Source: Neisseria lactamica | GTDB taxonomy: Bacteria; Pseudomonadota; Gammaproteobacteria; Burkholderiales; Neisseriaceae | NCBI GenBank assembly: GCA_001067655.1 | Contig: JUNU01000157.1 | Location: 1-8,408 of the forward strand | Reading direction: 5' to 3' | DNA length: 8,408 nt | Shown here: positions 1 to 5,171 of the stretch, piece by piece | Position numbering within the stretch: position 1 is the stretch's first letter | Layout of the letters: every line of letters starts with the position of its first letter | Notes under the pieces: generated by a model | The model's input: only the letters and a program-made list of their open reading frames with translations | The model's database searches: none | What the model was told of the DNA's origin: nothing | Translations under genes and position numbers: made by a program

Positions 1-69
1 CGTTGCAGTTTGAAATTGAAAAAGCTGAGTCCTGTCGCATACAGAACCCAGCTTACACAGAGTGCCTGA
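1..69 (+). CDS. IS3-family transposase OrfB, C-terminal end only (partial at window edge)
   Basis: The frame starting at base 1 reads RCSLKLKKLSPVAYRTQLTQ, then SA and a TGA stop at 67-69. The segment LKxLSPVxYRT is the typical C-terminal tail of the DDE integrase (rve) OrfB proteins of IS3-family elements, where it follows the catalytic core. Only 22 codons are in the window, so the DDE residues and the OrfA/OrfB frameshift cannot be judged. The stop is followed about 15 bases later by an IS-like terminal repeat, which supports the assignment. The gene points toward the 3' end of murJ, so the two converge. Whether the element is intact depends on sequence to the left. The family call rests on a short but characteristic motif plus the terminus. 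Confidence 0.72.
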   Translation, partial: RCSLKLKKLSPVAYRTQLTQSA

Positions 70-112
70 ATAAAAGGCTTTTATGAGTGTCCAAGATTTG
101 GGGGCCAGTTCA
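1..112 (+). mobile_element. Right end of an IS3-family insertion sequence
   Basis: Downstream of the transposase stop, bases 85-112 (GAGTGTCCAAGATTTGGGGG followed by CCAGTTCA) have the form of an IS3-family right inverted repeat: a GTCCA block, a run of G, and a terminal CA. Read from the other strand, the end begins TGAACTGGCCCCC. The likely element boundary is base 112. The 3-bp target duplication typical of the family would be AAC at 113-115, but the left end is outside the window, so this is untested. Insertion lies about 50 bases downstream of the murJ stop and does not disrupt it. Confidence 0.68.
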
Positions 113-126
113 AACTAAATATGGTT

Positions 127-138
127 TTCAGACGACCT
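127..138 (-). repeat. DNA uptake sequence (DUS), exact copy downstream of murJ
   Basis: TTCAGACGACCT, the complement of AGGTCGTCTGAA, lies between the IS end and the murJ stop codon. It is a lone copy with no inverted partner nearby, so it is unlikely to form a hairpin terminator alone. On the minus strand it lies about 20 bases after the murJ stop. DUS are bound by the pilus protein ComP during natural transformation in Neisseria. Confidence 0.9.
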
Positions 139-159
139 CTTTTTACATCTTAACAGCCT

Positions 160-1701
160 CTAGCGCGCTTCCACCCGTTTGAAATCTCTCGGTCGGAAAC
201 CCTGCGCAGCCAGCGAAACGAAATACAAACCGCCGCCTATCGCAATCAGGATGCACAACTGACCGGCTTTACGCAAACCGCCGACATGCACCCACTCAAA
301 CGGCAGATAAGCCTGCGCCATCCACAATCCGCCACCCATCACGACAAGCGACAGCAGCATTTTACCCAGAAAACTCCCCCACCCTTTACCGGGTCGGTAA
401 ATACCGTGTTTACGCAAAAGGAAGAACAACAATCCCGCATTGATACACGCGCCCAAACCGATGGCAAGCGAAAGCCCGACATGTTTCAGAGGGCCGATAA
501 AGGCAAGGTTCATCAACTGCGTGCAGATAAGCGTAAAGATGGCAATTTTAACAGGCGTTTTGATGTTTTGCCGCGCATAGAAACCGGGTGCCAACACTTT
601 AATCATGATTAAGCCGATTAAACCAAAAGAATAGGCAATCAGCGCATGTTGCGTCATCTGCGCGTCAAACAGCGTAAATTCTCGGTACATAAACAGCGTC
701 GCCACCAACGGGAATGACAACACCGCCAGACCGACCGCCGCCGGCAGGGTCAGCAGCATACACAGGCGCAAACCCCAGTCGAGCAGTCCGGAAAACTGCT
801 CGGTATTCTGATTGGCGGCATGTTTGGACAAAGTCGGCAGCAAAATCGTACCGAGCGCAGCACCCAAAACACCGCTGGGCAGCTCCATCAGTCGGTCGGC
901 GTAATACATCCACGAAACACTGCCCGATTGCAGGTAAGAAGCGAAAATCGTGTTGATAACCAAAGAAATCTGCGCCACGCTCACACCCAAAATCGCAGGC
1001 GCCATCTGTTTCATCACACGGTTGACCGCCGCATCTTTAAAATTCAGTTTGGGCAGTTTCAAAAAGCCCAGTTTCGCCAACCAAGGGAGCTGAAAGCCAA
1101 GCTGCAAAATACCACCGACAAAGACCGCCCAAGCCAGCGCAGTAACAGGCGGATCAAAATACGGGACGAAAAACAGTGCGAATACGATAAAAGAAATATT
1201 CAAAAACGTCGGCGTAAACGCAGGAATGCTGAACTTATGATAAGAATTCAGTATCGAACCAACAAAGGAAGACAACGAAATCAATAAAATATATGGGAAC
1301 GTAATCTTCAGCAAATCAATGGAAAGCTGAAACTTGTCCGCCTCCTTGGCAAAACCGGGCGCGGAAATCCAAATTACCCAAGGCGCGGCAAGAATGCCCA
1401 GCGCGGTAACGATCACCAGGACAAACGACAGCATCCCCGCCACATGGCGGATAAACGCCTCCGTCGCCTCTTTCGAACGCGTTTCCTTATATTCCGCCAA
1501 AATCGGCACGAAAGCCTGTGCAAACGCCCCTTCCGCAAATACGCGGCGCAGCAGGTTCGGCAGTTTGAACGCCACAAAAAAGGCGTCGGTCGCCATACCT
1601 GCACCAAACGCTCGGGCAATTACCGTATCGCGCACAAATCCAAGTATGCGCGACACCATCGTCAAGCTGCCGACCTTGGCCAAAGCCCCTAACAAATTCA
1701 T
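160..1701 (-). CDS. murJ: MurJ, lipid II flippase (MviN family)
   Basis: This integral inner-membrane protein flips undecaprenyl-linked lipid II to the periplasm for peptidoglycan synthesis and is essential in most Gram-negatives. The chosen start (ATG complement at 1699-1701) gives 513 aa, the usual length; AAGGA lies about 8 bases upstream. The frame is open for 51 more codons, but that stretch is intergenic. Many hydrophobic segments fit the 14-helix MOP-superfamily fold. The N-terminus carries the MviN signature (SRILGFVRDTVIARAFGAG at 17-35, then TDAFFVAFKLPNLLRR at 38-53). Arg18, Arg24, Asp39, Arg52 and Arg270 fall at the positions of functionally important residues in E. coli MurJ. It is downstream of pyrH but separated from it by a terminator, so it probably has its own promoter. 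No defect is visible. Confidence 0.96.
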   Translation of the reverse strand: MNLLGALAKVGSLTMVSRILGFVRDTVIARAFGAGMATDAFFVAFKLPNLLRRVFAEGAFAQAFVPILAEYKETRSKEATEAFIRHVAGMLSFVLVIVTALGILAAPWVIWISAPGFAKEADKFQLSIDLLKITFPYILLISLSSFVGSILNSYHKFSIPAFTPTFLNISFIVFALFFVPYFDPPVTALAWAVFVGGILQLGFQLPWLAKLGFLKLPKLNFKDAAVNRVMKQMAPAILGVSVAQISLVINTIFASYLQSGSVSWMYYADRLMELPSGVLGAALGTILLPTLSKHAANQNTEQFSGLLDWGLRLCMLLTLPAAVGLAVLSFPLVATLFMYREFTLFDAQMTQHALIAYSFGLIGLIMIKVLAPGFYARQNIKTPVKIAIFTLICTQLMNLAFIGPLKHVGLSLAIGLGACINAGLLFFLLRKHGIYRPGKGWGSFLGKMLLSLVVMGGGLWMAQAYLPFEWVHVGGLRKAGQLCILIAIGGGLYFVSLAAQGFRPRDFKRVEAR

Positions 1702-1726
1702 CCGTTTTATTCCTTCAAAAGCCCAA

Positions 1727-1738
1727 ACGTCGTCTGAA
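1727..1738 (+). repeat. DUS variant (11/12) in the murJ leader
   Basis: ACGTCGTCTGAA differs from the local DUS consensus AGGTCGTCTGAA only at the second base and keeps the core CGTCTGAA. It lies in the untranslated region 26 bases upstream of the murJ start. Confidence 0.7.
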
Positions 1739-1745
1739 AGCGCGT

Positions 1746-1776
1746 ATTGTACGACAGAATATGCAAATCTAGGCAA
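1746..1776 (-). promoter_or_regulatory. Candidate murJ promoter
   Basis: On the minus strand TTGCCT (1771-1776) and TACAAT (1746-1751) resemble -35 and -10 hexamers, but the spacer is 19 bases, longer than ideal. They lie 45-75 bases upstream of the murJ start and downstream of the pyrH terminator, where a promoter is expected. This is a weak prediction from consensus matching only. Confidence 0.35.
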
Positions 1777-1856
1777 CTCAGTCTCCAGACGGGCAAATGT
1801 AGAGTAGATGCAAAAACTTTGCTTCACTGCCTGATTCTTATGTTGCCCAACCATCC

Positions 1857-1902
1857 AAAAGGTCGTCTGAAAACCCAGTTTCAGGTTTTCAGACGACCTT
1901 TT
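1857..1902 (-). terminator. Inverted-DUS terminator after pyrH
   Basis: Two exact DUS copies in opposite orientation (1860-1871 and 1888-1899) extend into perfect 19-base arms, 1857-1875 and 1884-1902, with an 8-base loop. The outer bases are AAAA on one side and TTTT on the other, so transcripts in either direction end in a stable stem followed by U residues. It lies about 40 bases past the pyrH stop on the minus strand. Inverted DUS pairs acting as factor-independent terminators are well known in Neisseria. Confidence 0.9.
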
Positions 1903-1940
1903 ACCTTATCAAATCACTTCAATACATTACCCGATGGGAA

Positions 1941-2660
1941 TCAGCAGTGAACCAGCGTGCCTTCGTCTTCGCCGGTAATGACGCGTTTGAGCGAGCCTTG
2001 TTTGGCGATGCCGAAGACGACGATGTTGAGTTTGCGTTCGCGGCAGAGGGCGAAGGCGGTCGCGTCCATGACTTTGAGGTTTTTGTTCAAAGCTTCGTCA
2101 AAGGTGATGGTTTCGTAGCGCGTCGCGGACGGGTCTTTTTTCGGGTCTGCGGTATAAACGCCGTCCACGTTGGTGGCTTTGAGCATGACGTCGCAGTTCA
2201 TTTCTGCTCCGCGCAGGGCGGCGGCGGTGTCGGTGGTGAAGAACGGGTTGCCGGTACCGGCGGCGAAGATGACGACTTTGCCTTCTTCAAGGTATTGGAT
2301 GGCTTTGGGGCGGGCGTAGGTTTCGGCGATTTGCTGCATGGAAAGCGCAGATTGTACGCGCGCTTTGATGCCGAGGGTTTCAAATGCGTCTTTGAGTGCC
2401 AACGCGTTCATCACGGTCGCCATCATGCCCATGTAGTCGGCGGTGGCGCGGTCCATGCTGCCTGCTTGGGCGGATACGCCGCGGAAGATGTTGCCGCCGC
2501 CGACAACGATGCCGACTTGTACGCCCATTTTGACGACTTCGGCGATTTCACCGACGGTTTGGACGATGGTGTCGTGGTTGATGCCGAAAGGATCGGAACC
2601 CATCAGGGATTCGCCAGAGAGTTTCAGTAATACGCGTTTGTATTTGATTTGCTGTGTCAT
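1941..2660 (-). CDS. pyrH: UMP kinase (uridylate kinase)
   Basis: The enzyme phosphorylates UMP to UDP with ATP in de novo pyrimidine synthesis and acts in the cytoplasm as a hexamer in bacteria. At 239 aa it has the standard length. Amino-acid-kinase motifs are in order: KLSGES (13-18) for phosphate binding, GGGNIFRG (54-61), RATADYMGMMAT (71-82), GTGNPFFTTDT (135-145) and NVDGVYTADP (164-173). AAGG lies about 7 bases before the ATG at 2658-2660. In E. coli the order is rpsB-tsf-pyrH-frr; here pyrH follows tsf but a strong terminator lies between them, and murJ rather than frr comes next. The sequence looks intact and functional. Confidence 0.98.
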   Translation of the reverse strand: MTQQIKYKRVLLKLSGESLMGSDPFGINHDTIVQTVGEIAEVVKMGVQVGIVVGGGNIFRGVSAQAGSMDRATADYMGMMATVMNALALKDAFETLGIKARVQSALSMQQIAETYARPKAIQYLEEGKVVIFAAGTGNPFFTTDTAAALRGAEMNCDVMLKATNVDGVYTADPKKDPSATRYETITFDEALNKNLKVMDATAFALCRERKLNIVVFGIAKQGSLKRVITGEDEGTLVHC

Positions 2661-2915
2661 GGGATACCTTGCTTTCTTTGGGTGGATAGCGCTGATTATT
2701 CAGAACGAACCGACCATTCATTCCAAATGTTCAGTTCATCCTGTGGCGCTGCTTCAATTCGGGGAAAGGGCGTCTGATTTTTCAGACGACCTTTCCGGAT
2801 GTTTGGCTGACAGGGTAACGCGTTTTCCGTGGGTGTATGGGTTTGGATAAATTATTATGTGTTGATTATGATGAAATATTCTATTTCCAACAGTATTCTA
2901 AACAGTGTAGCTCTC
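2661..2915 (-). other. pyrH upstream region, promoter not pinned down
   Basis: Between the tsf terminator and pyrH is about 255 bases without a credible gene on either strand. The part nearest the tsf terminator (about 2850-2910) is AT-rich and is the likeliest place for a pyrH promoter; on the minus strand it contains TTGGAA followed 16 bases on by TAATCA, which is only a weak match. The pyrH transcript would then carry a leader of roughly 200 bases containing the hairpin at 2763-2796. Confidence 0.4.
2763..2796 (-). repeat. Imperfect inverted DUS hairpin in the pyrH leader
   Basis: An exact DUS on the minus strand (2781-2792) faces a degraded copy (AGGGCGTCTGAT, 2767-2778). Together they give 15-base arms, 2763-2777 and 2782-2796, with one mismatch and a TTTT loop. 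There is no T-run after the stem in either direction (CCCGAATTG on the minus strand, GGATG on the plus strand), so an ordinary intrinsic terminator is not supported. It could be a structured 5' leader element or only a DUS pair under sequence decay. Confidence 0.7.
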
Positions 2916-2955
2916 AAAAAAAAGCACCCTGATTCGTTTGGAATCCAGGTGCTTT
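2915..2955 (-). terminator. Strong intrinsic terminator after tsf
   Basis: On the minus strand the 15-base arms 2941-2955 and 2921-2935 pair around a 5-base loop with a small internal mismatch near the middle (AAAGCACC and GATTC parts match perfectly). The stem is followed by an uninterrupted T-run of eight (complement of 2916-2923). It starts about 17 bases past the tsf stop. It is not made of DUS sequence. It should separate rpsB-tsf from pyrH transcription. Confidence 0.9.
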
Positions 2956-2971
2956 CTTTTTCATCTCTGCC

Positions 2972-3826
2972 TTACACTTTAGCAGCAGCGGCAACTTCGG
3001 CTGCGTAGTCGACAACGGCTTTTTCGATACCGTCGCCTACTTTGTAACGTACGAAGCTGATAACTTCGGTACCGTTTTCTTTAGCGAATTGGGCAACGGT
3101 TTGGTCAGGGTTCATCACGAATGCTTGACCGTTCAGAGTGATTTCAGCCAAGAATTTGCGGATACGGCCTTCAACCATTTTAGCGGCGATGTCGGCAGGT
3201 TTGCCGGAAGCGATGGCTTGCTCGGTGTAGATGTGGCGTTCTTTTTCGATGGTTTCGGCATCTACTTCGGCTTCGGTTACGCATTGCGGCTTAGCGGCAA
3301 CGATGTGCATACCGATTTTACGCGCTACGTCTTCAGAACCTTTGAACTCAACCAATACGCCTTCGGTAGCCAATGCACCGTGGATGTAGGCAACCAGTTG
3401 GTTGGCGGTGTCGATCACTTGGAAGCGGCGGACAGACATGTTCTCGCCCAATTTGGCGATGATGGCTTTGCGTTCTGCTTCAACCAGTTCGCTCAGTTCT
3501 TCAACGGTAGCCGGTTTTTTCTCGGCAGCGGTTTTCGCAACGAAGTTGGCGAATTCTACGAAGCCTGCGTCTTTGGCAACGAAGTCGGTTTCGCAGTTTA
3601 CTTCAACCAATGCGCCGACATTGCCGTTGATGGCGTAAGCCAATACGCCTTCGGCAGCGGTACGGCCGGCCAGTTTGCCGGCTTTCGCGCCGGATTTGAT
3701 GCGCAGGATTTCTTCGGCTTTTTCGAAGTTGCCTTCGGCTTCAACCAAGGCTTTTTTGCATTCCATCATGCCCAGGCCGGTAGCGGCGCGCAGGTCGGCA
3801 ACCATTTTTGCAGTAATTTCTGCCAT
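2972..3826 (-). CDS. tsf: Elongation factor Ts
   Basis: EF-Ts is the guanine-nucleotide exchange factor that releases GDP from EF-Tu during translation elongation. The start chosen (ATG complement at 3824-3826) has AGGAG about 7 bases upstream and gives 284 aa beginning MAEITAKMVADLRAATGLGM, the family N-terminal UBA-like domain. The frame extends 33 codons further upstream through an intergenic hairpin and a DUS, which is not credible coding. The core motif EVNCETDFVAK (75-85) contains the Asp-Phe pair (81-82) that inserts into EF-Tu near the nucleotide site in the E. coli complex. The C-terminal dimerisation region with the KPADIAAKMVEGRIRKFLAE stretch is present. It follows rpsB by 123 bases, the normal gene pair. 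Confidence 0.98.
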   Translation of the reverse strand: MAEITAKMVADLRAATGLGMMECKKALVEAEGNFEKAEEILRIKSGAKAGKLAGRTAAEGVLAYAINGNVGALVEVNCETDFVAKDAGFVEFANFVAKTAAEKKPATVEELSELVEAERKAIIAKLGENMSVRRFQVIDTANQLVAYIHGALATEGVLVEFKGSEDVARKIGMHIVAAKPQCVTEAEVDAETIEKERHIYTEQAIASGKPADIAAKMVEGRIRKFLAEITLNGQAFVMNPDQTVAQFAKENGTEVISFVRYKVGDGIEKAVVDYAAEVAAAAKV

Positions 3827-3849
3827 TTTGAATCTCCTAGATTTTGGGG

Positions 3850-3870
3850 AAACACGGGGTATCCGTGTTT
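3850..3870 (-). promoter_or_regulatory. Hairpin just upstream of the tsf ribosome-binding site
   Basis: AAACACGG (3850-3857) and CCGTGTTT (3863-3870) form a perfect 8-base stem with a 5-base loop, ending about 12 bases before AGGAG of tsf on the minus strand. The downstream bases are CCCCAAAATC, so there is no U-tract to make it a terminator. A role in translation control or message processing is only a possibility. Confidence 0.5.
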
Positions 3871-3877
3871 GGGAATG

Positions 3878-3889
3878 GGGTCGTCTGAA
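3878..3889 (+). repeat. DUS variant (11/12) between rpsB and tsf
   Basis: GGGTCGTCTGAA differs from the consensus only in its first base. Its 3' half overlaps a near-palindrome at 3884-3902 (TCTGAAAAG then CTTTTCAGA around one base), so this spacer contains three adjacent foldable elements. Confidence 0.75.
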
Positions 3890-3913
3890 AAGGCTTTTCA
3901 GAACGGGATTTGA

Positions 3914-3934
3914 GAAAAGGGGCATAACGCCCCT
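3914..3934 (-). terminator. Weak terminator or attenuator between rpsB and tsf
   Basis: On the minus strand AGGGGC and GCCCCT (complement of 3929-3934 and 3918-3923) pair around a 5-base loop, followed by TTTTCTC. It begins 16 bases after the rpsB stop. The stem is only six GC-rich pairs and the T-run is short, so partial rather than full termination is likely. An attenuating terminator between rpsB and tsf has been described in E. coli, and this is placed equivalently; activity here is inferred. Confidence 0.6.
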
Positions 3935-3949
3935 CTTCGGTTTGCCGGA

Positions 3950-4678
3950 TTACTCGGCGGCAGCTTCTTGGGCAGCGGCTACGGTTTCTTGCAGCGCTTG
4001 GTTTTTGCCTTCCAAAACTGCGTCGGCGATGCCGCGGCAGTACAGGCGGATGGCTTTGGCGGAGTCATCGTTACCGGGGATAACGTATTTCACGCCGTCA
4101 GGGCTATTGTTGGTATCGACTACGGCGATAACAGGGATGCCCAGTTTTTCAGCCTCGACCAGAGTACCTTTTTGGTAGCCGGTGTCGATAACGAAAATCG
4201 CGTCAGGCAGGCCTTTCATGTTTTTGATACCGCCCAAAGAACGTTCCAGTTTTTCAACGTCGCGTTGCATTTCCAGAATTTCTTTTTTGTTGAAACCGCC
4301 TTCGGCAGCGTTTTCCAAAGCAGCGGTTTTTTCTTCCAGGCGTTTGATGGATTGCTTAACGGTTTTGTAGTTGGTCAGCATGCCGCCCAACCAACGGTAA
4401 TCGACGAAAGGCATACCGGCGCGGGTAGCTTCTTCGCGGATGATTTCACGCGCTTGACGTTTGGTGCCGACAAACAGCACGGTGCCTTTATTGGCAACCA
4501 GACGGCGTACGGCTTCTTGCGCTTCTTGGAACATCGGCAGGGTTTTTTCCAGGTTTACGATGTGGATTTTGTTGCGCGCACCGAAAATGTATTGTGCCAT
4601 TTTCGGGTTCCAGAAACGGGTTTGGTGGCCGAAGTGAACGCCGGCTTCAATCATCTGACGCATAGTAATTTGAGACAT
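3950..4678 (-). CDS. rpsB: 30S ribosomal protein S2
   Basis: S2 is a late-assembling small-subunit protein bound near S1 on the 30S subunit. The 242-aa length matches Neisseria and other beta-proteobacterial S2. Diagnostic segments are MRQMIEAGVHFGHQTRFWNP (6-25), NLEKT (42-46), LFVGTKRQAREII (68-80), YRWLGGMLTN (94-103), a charged coiled-coil insertion at about 106-146, LPDAIFVID (157-165) and IPVIAVVDTNNSPDGVKYVI (181-200). The ATG complement at 4676-4678 has AAGGA about 8 bases upstream. It heads the rpsB-tsf pair and is preceded by a well-matched promoter and a leader of about 130 bases, where S2 autoregulation might act by analogy with enterobacteria. Confidence 0.98.
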   Translation of the reverse strand: MSQITMRQMIEAGVHFGHQTRFWNPKMAQYIFGARNKIHIVNLEKTLPMFQEAQEAVRRLVANKGTVLFVGTKRQAREIIREEATRAGMPFVDYRWLGGMLTNYKTVKQSIKRLEEKTAALENAAEGGFNKKEILEMQRDVEKLERSLGGIKNMKGLPDAIFVIDTGYQKGTLVEAEKLGIPVIAVVDTNNSPDGVKYVIPGNDDSAKAIRLYCRGIADAVLEGKNQALQETVAAAQEAAAE

Positions 4679-4811
4679 TTTATTTCCTTGAAAGGGTTAA
4701 GAGCACACATTCAATCGCATAGAACTTGATAGGCTGCGCCTATTGTCAAGCACCCTTCGGCGAAAGTGGGCATAAGTTTTAAAAAATAGTGTGTTTCCGA
4801 AATGGAAAACT
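4679..4811 (-). promoter_or_regulatory. rpsB 5' leader with possible structure and a second weak promoter
   Basis: If transcription starts from the TATAAT at 4817-4822, rpsB has an untranslated leader of about 130 bases. On the minus strand it contains TTTCC/GGAAA (4804-4808 with 4794-4798), an imperfect stem from 4764-4771 with 4750-4757, and a perfect ATAGGC/GCCTAT stem (4729-4734 with 4738-4743, loop of three). Immediately before that last stem is a perfect TTGACA (4744-4749), but the best -10 (TTCTAT, 4719-4724) is weak and 19 bases away. The leader could host S2 autoregulation; I cannot show that from one sequence. Confidence 0.4.
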
Positions 4812-4816
4812 GACGG

Positions 4817-4845
4817 ATTATAGCGGATAAGGGGTCGTCTGAAAA
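4817..4845 (-). promoter_or_regulatory. rpsB: Probable main rpsB promoter
   Basis: On the minus strand TATAAT (4817-4822, perfect -10) is preceded at exactly 17 bases by TTTTCA (4840-4845, four of six for a -35). The -35 overlaps a DUS variant at 4832-4843. The site lies immediately downstream of the 80-aa gene and upstream of rpsB with no gene between. Confidence 0.6.
4832..4843 (+). repeat. DUS variant (11/12) overlapping the rpsB promoter
   Basis: GGGTCGTCTGAA is the same variant as at 3878-3889, with G replacing the first A. It lies between the predicted -35 and -10 of rpsB and shares bases with the -35. Confidence 0.75.
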
Positions 4846-4851
4846 GGGATT

Positions 4852-5094
4852 TTATGCACTGCCGTCGTGTTTGCCGCCTTCTTGTCCGGCTGCGCGGCGG
4901 CTTTGTTCGAATGCTTCCTTTTCCTGCTGCTTCATCAGGCGGTTGCGGCGGCGGATAGTGACGACGAAAACGGTAAACGCGACGGGCAATACTGCCCAAA
5001 AAACCAAATAAATCAGCGCACGCGCAATGCTCGGTTGCGCGGCGGAATACATGACGGCGACGAAGAGGTAGCCGATAAGGACGATATGCCACAT
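4852..5094 (-). CDS. Small two-helix membrane protein, function unknown
   Basis: The 80-aa product begins MWHIVLIGYLFVAVMYSAAQ, a first hydrophobic segment (about 3-18). A second follows at about 24-46 (ARALIYLVFWAVLPVAFTVF onward), then a basic RRRNR stop-transfer motif and a charged, helix-prone tail rich in Lys, Gln and Glu. By the positive-inside rule the C-terminal tail should be cytoplasmic. AGGA lies about 10 bases before the ATG. The hydrophobic pattern, sensible ribosome-binding site and clean placement between two promoters argue that it is a real gene rather than a chance frame. I recognise no named family. It is divergent from the 5-FCL gene and directly precedes rpsB with no obvious terminator between, so read-through into rpsB is possible. 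Confidence 0.75.
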   Translation of the reverse strand: MWHIVLIGYLFVAVMYSAAQPSIARALIYLVFWAVLPVAFTVFVVTIRRRNRLMKQQEKEAFEQSRRAAGQEGGKHDGSA

Positions 5095-5104
5095 GGCGGA
5101 ATCC

Positions 5105-5133
5105 TGTTTTGAGGTGAACAGAGTGTTTATAAT
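5105..5133 (+). promoter_or_regulatory. Candidate promoter for the 5-FCL gene, overlapping a divergent one
   Basis: TATAAT at 5128-5133 is a perfect -10 on the plus strand, 39 bases before the 5-FCL start; the -35 at 17 bases (TGTTTT, 5105-5110) is poor. The opposite strand reads TATAAA over 5126-5131, 32 bases before the start of the 80-aa gene, with an equally poor -35. The two -10 elements overlap almost completely, so polymerases could not occupy both at once. Confidence 0.45.
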
Positions 5134-5159
5134 CGCCGTATTCTACAACAACACTCAAA

Positions 5160-5171
5160 AGGTCGTCTGAA
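5160..5171 (+). repeat. DUS abutting the 5-FCL start codon
   Basis: An exact AGGTCGTCTGAA ends at 5171 and the ATG begins at 5172. No other Shine-Dalgarno is visible; the AAAAGG at the DUS 5' edge, about nine bases before the ATG, is the best candidate. Confidence 0.9.

Noticed and set aside
1702..1854. N-terminal extension of murJ by 51 codons
   Set aside because: The extension runs through a DUS-like repeat and a promoter region, while the internal ATG at 1701 has a good ribosome-binding site and gives family length with Arg18, Arg24, Arg52 and Arg270 in register.
1947..2630. 227-codon frame on the plus strand opposite pyrH
   Set aside because: Antisense shadow of pyrH; the predicted protein is low-complexity Gly/Asp/Val-rich.
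3089..3913. Long open frame (274 codons) on the plus strand opposite tsf
   Set aside because: It is a mirror of tsf codon usage; composition is Phe/Gly/Val-rich with no domain, and tsf is certain on the other strand.
3827..3925. N-terminal extension of tsf by 33 codons
   Set aside because: It would encode a hairpin and a DUS; the start at 3826 has AGGAG and matches the EF-Ts N-terminus.
3968..4729. 253-codon frame on the plus strand opposite rpsB
   Set aside because: Antisense shadow of rpsB, with no ribosome-binding site or recognisable motif.
4697..5158. 153-codon minus-strand frame covering the 80-aa gene and rpsB leader
   Set aside because: Arg-rich out-of-frame product overlapping the better supported membrane protein, without family features.
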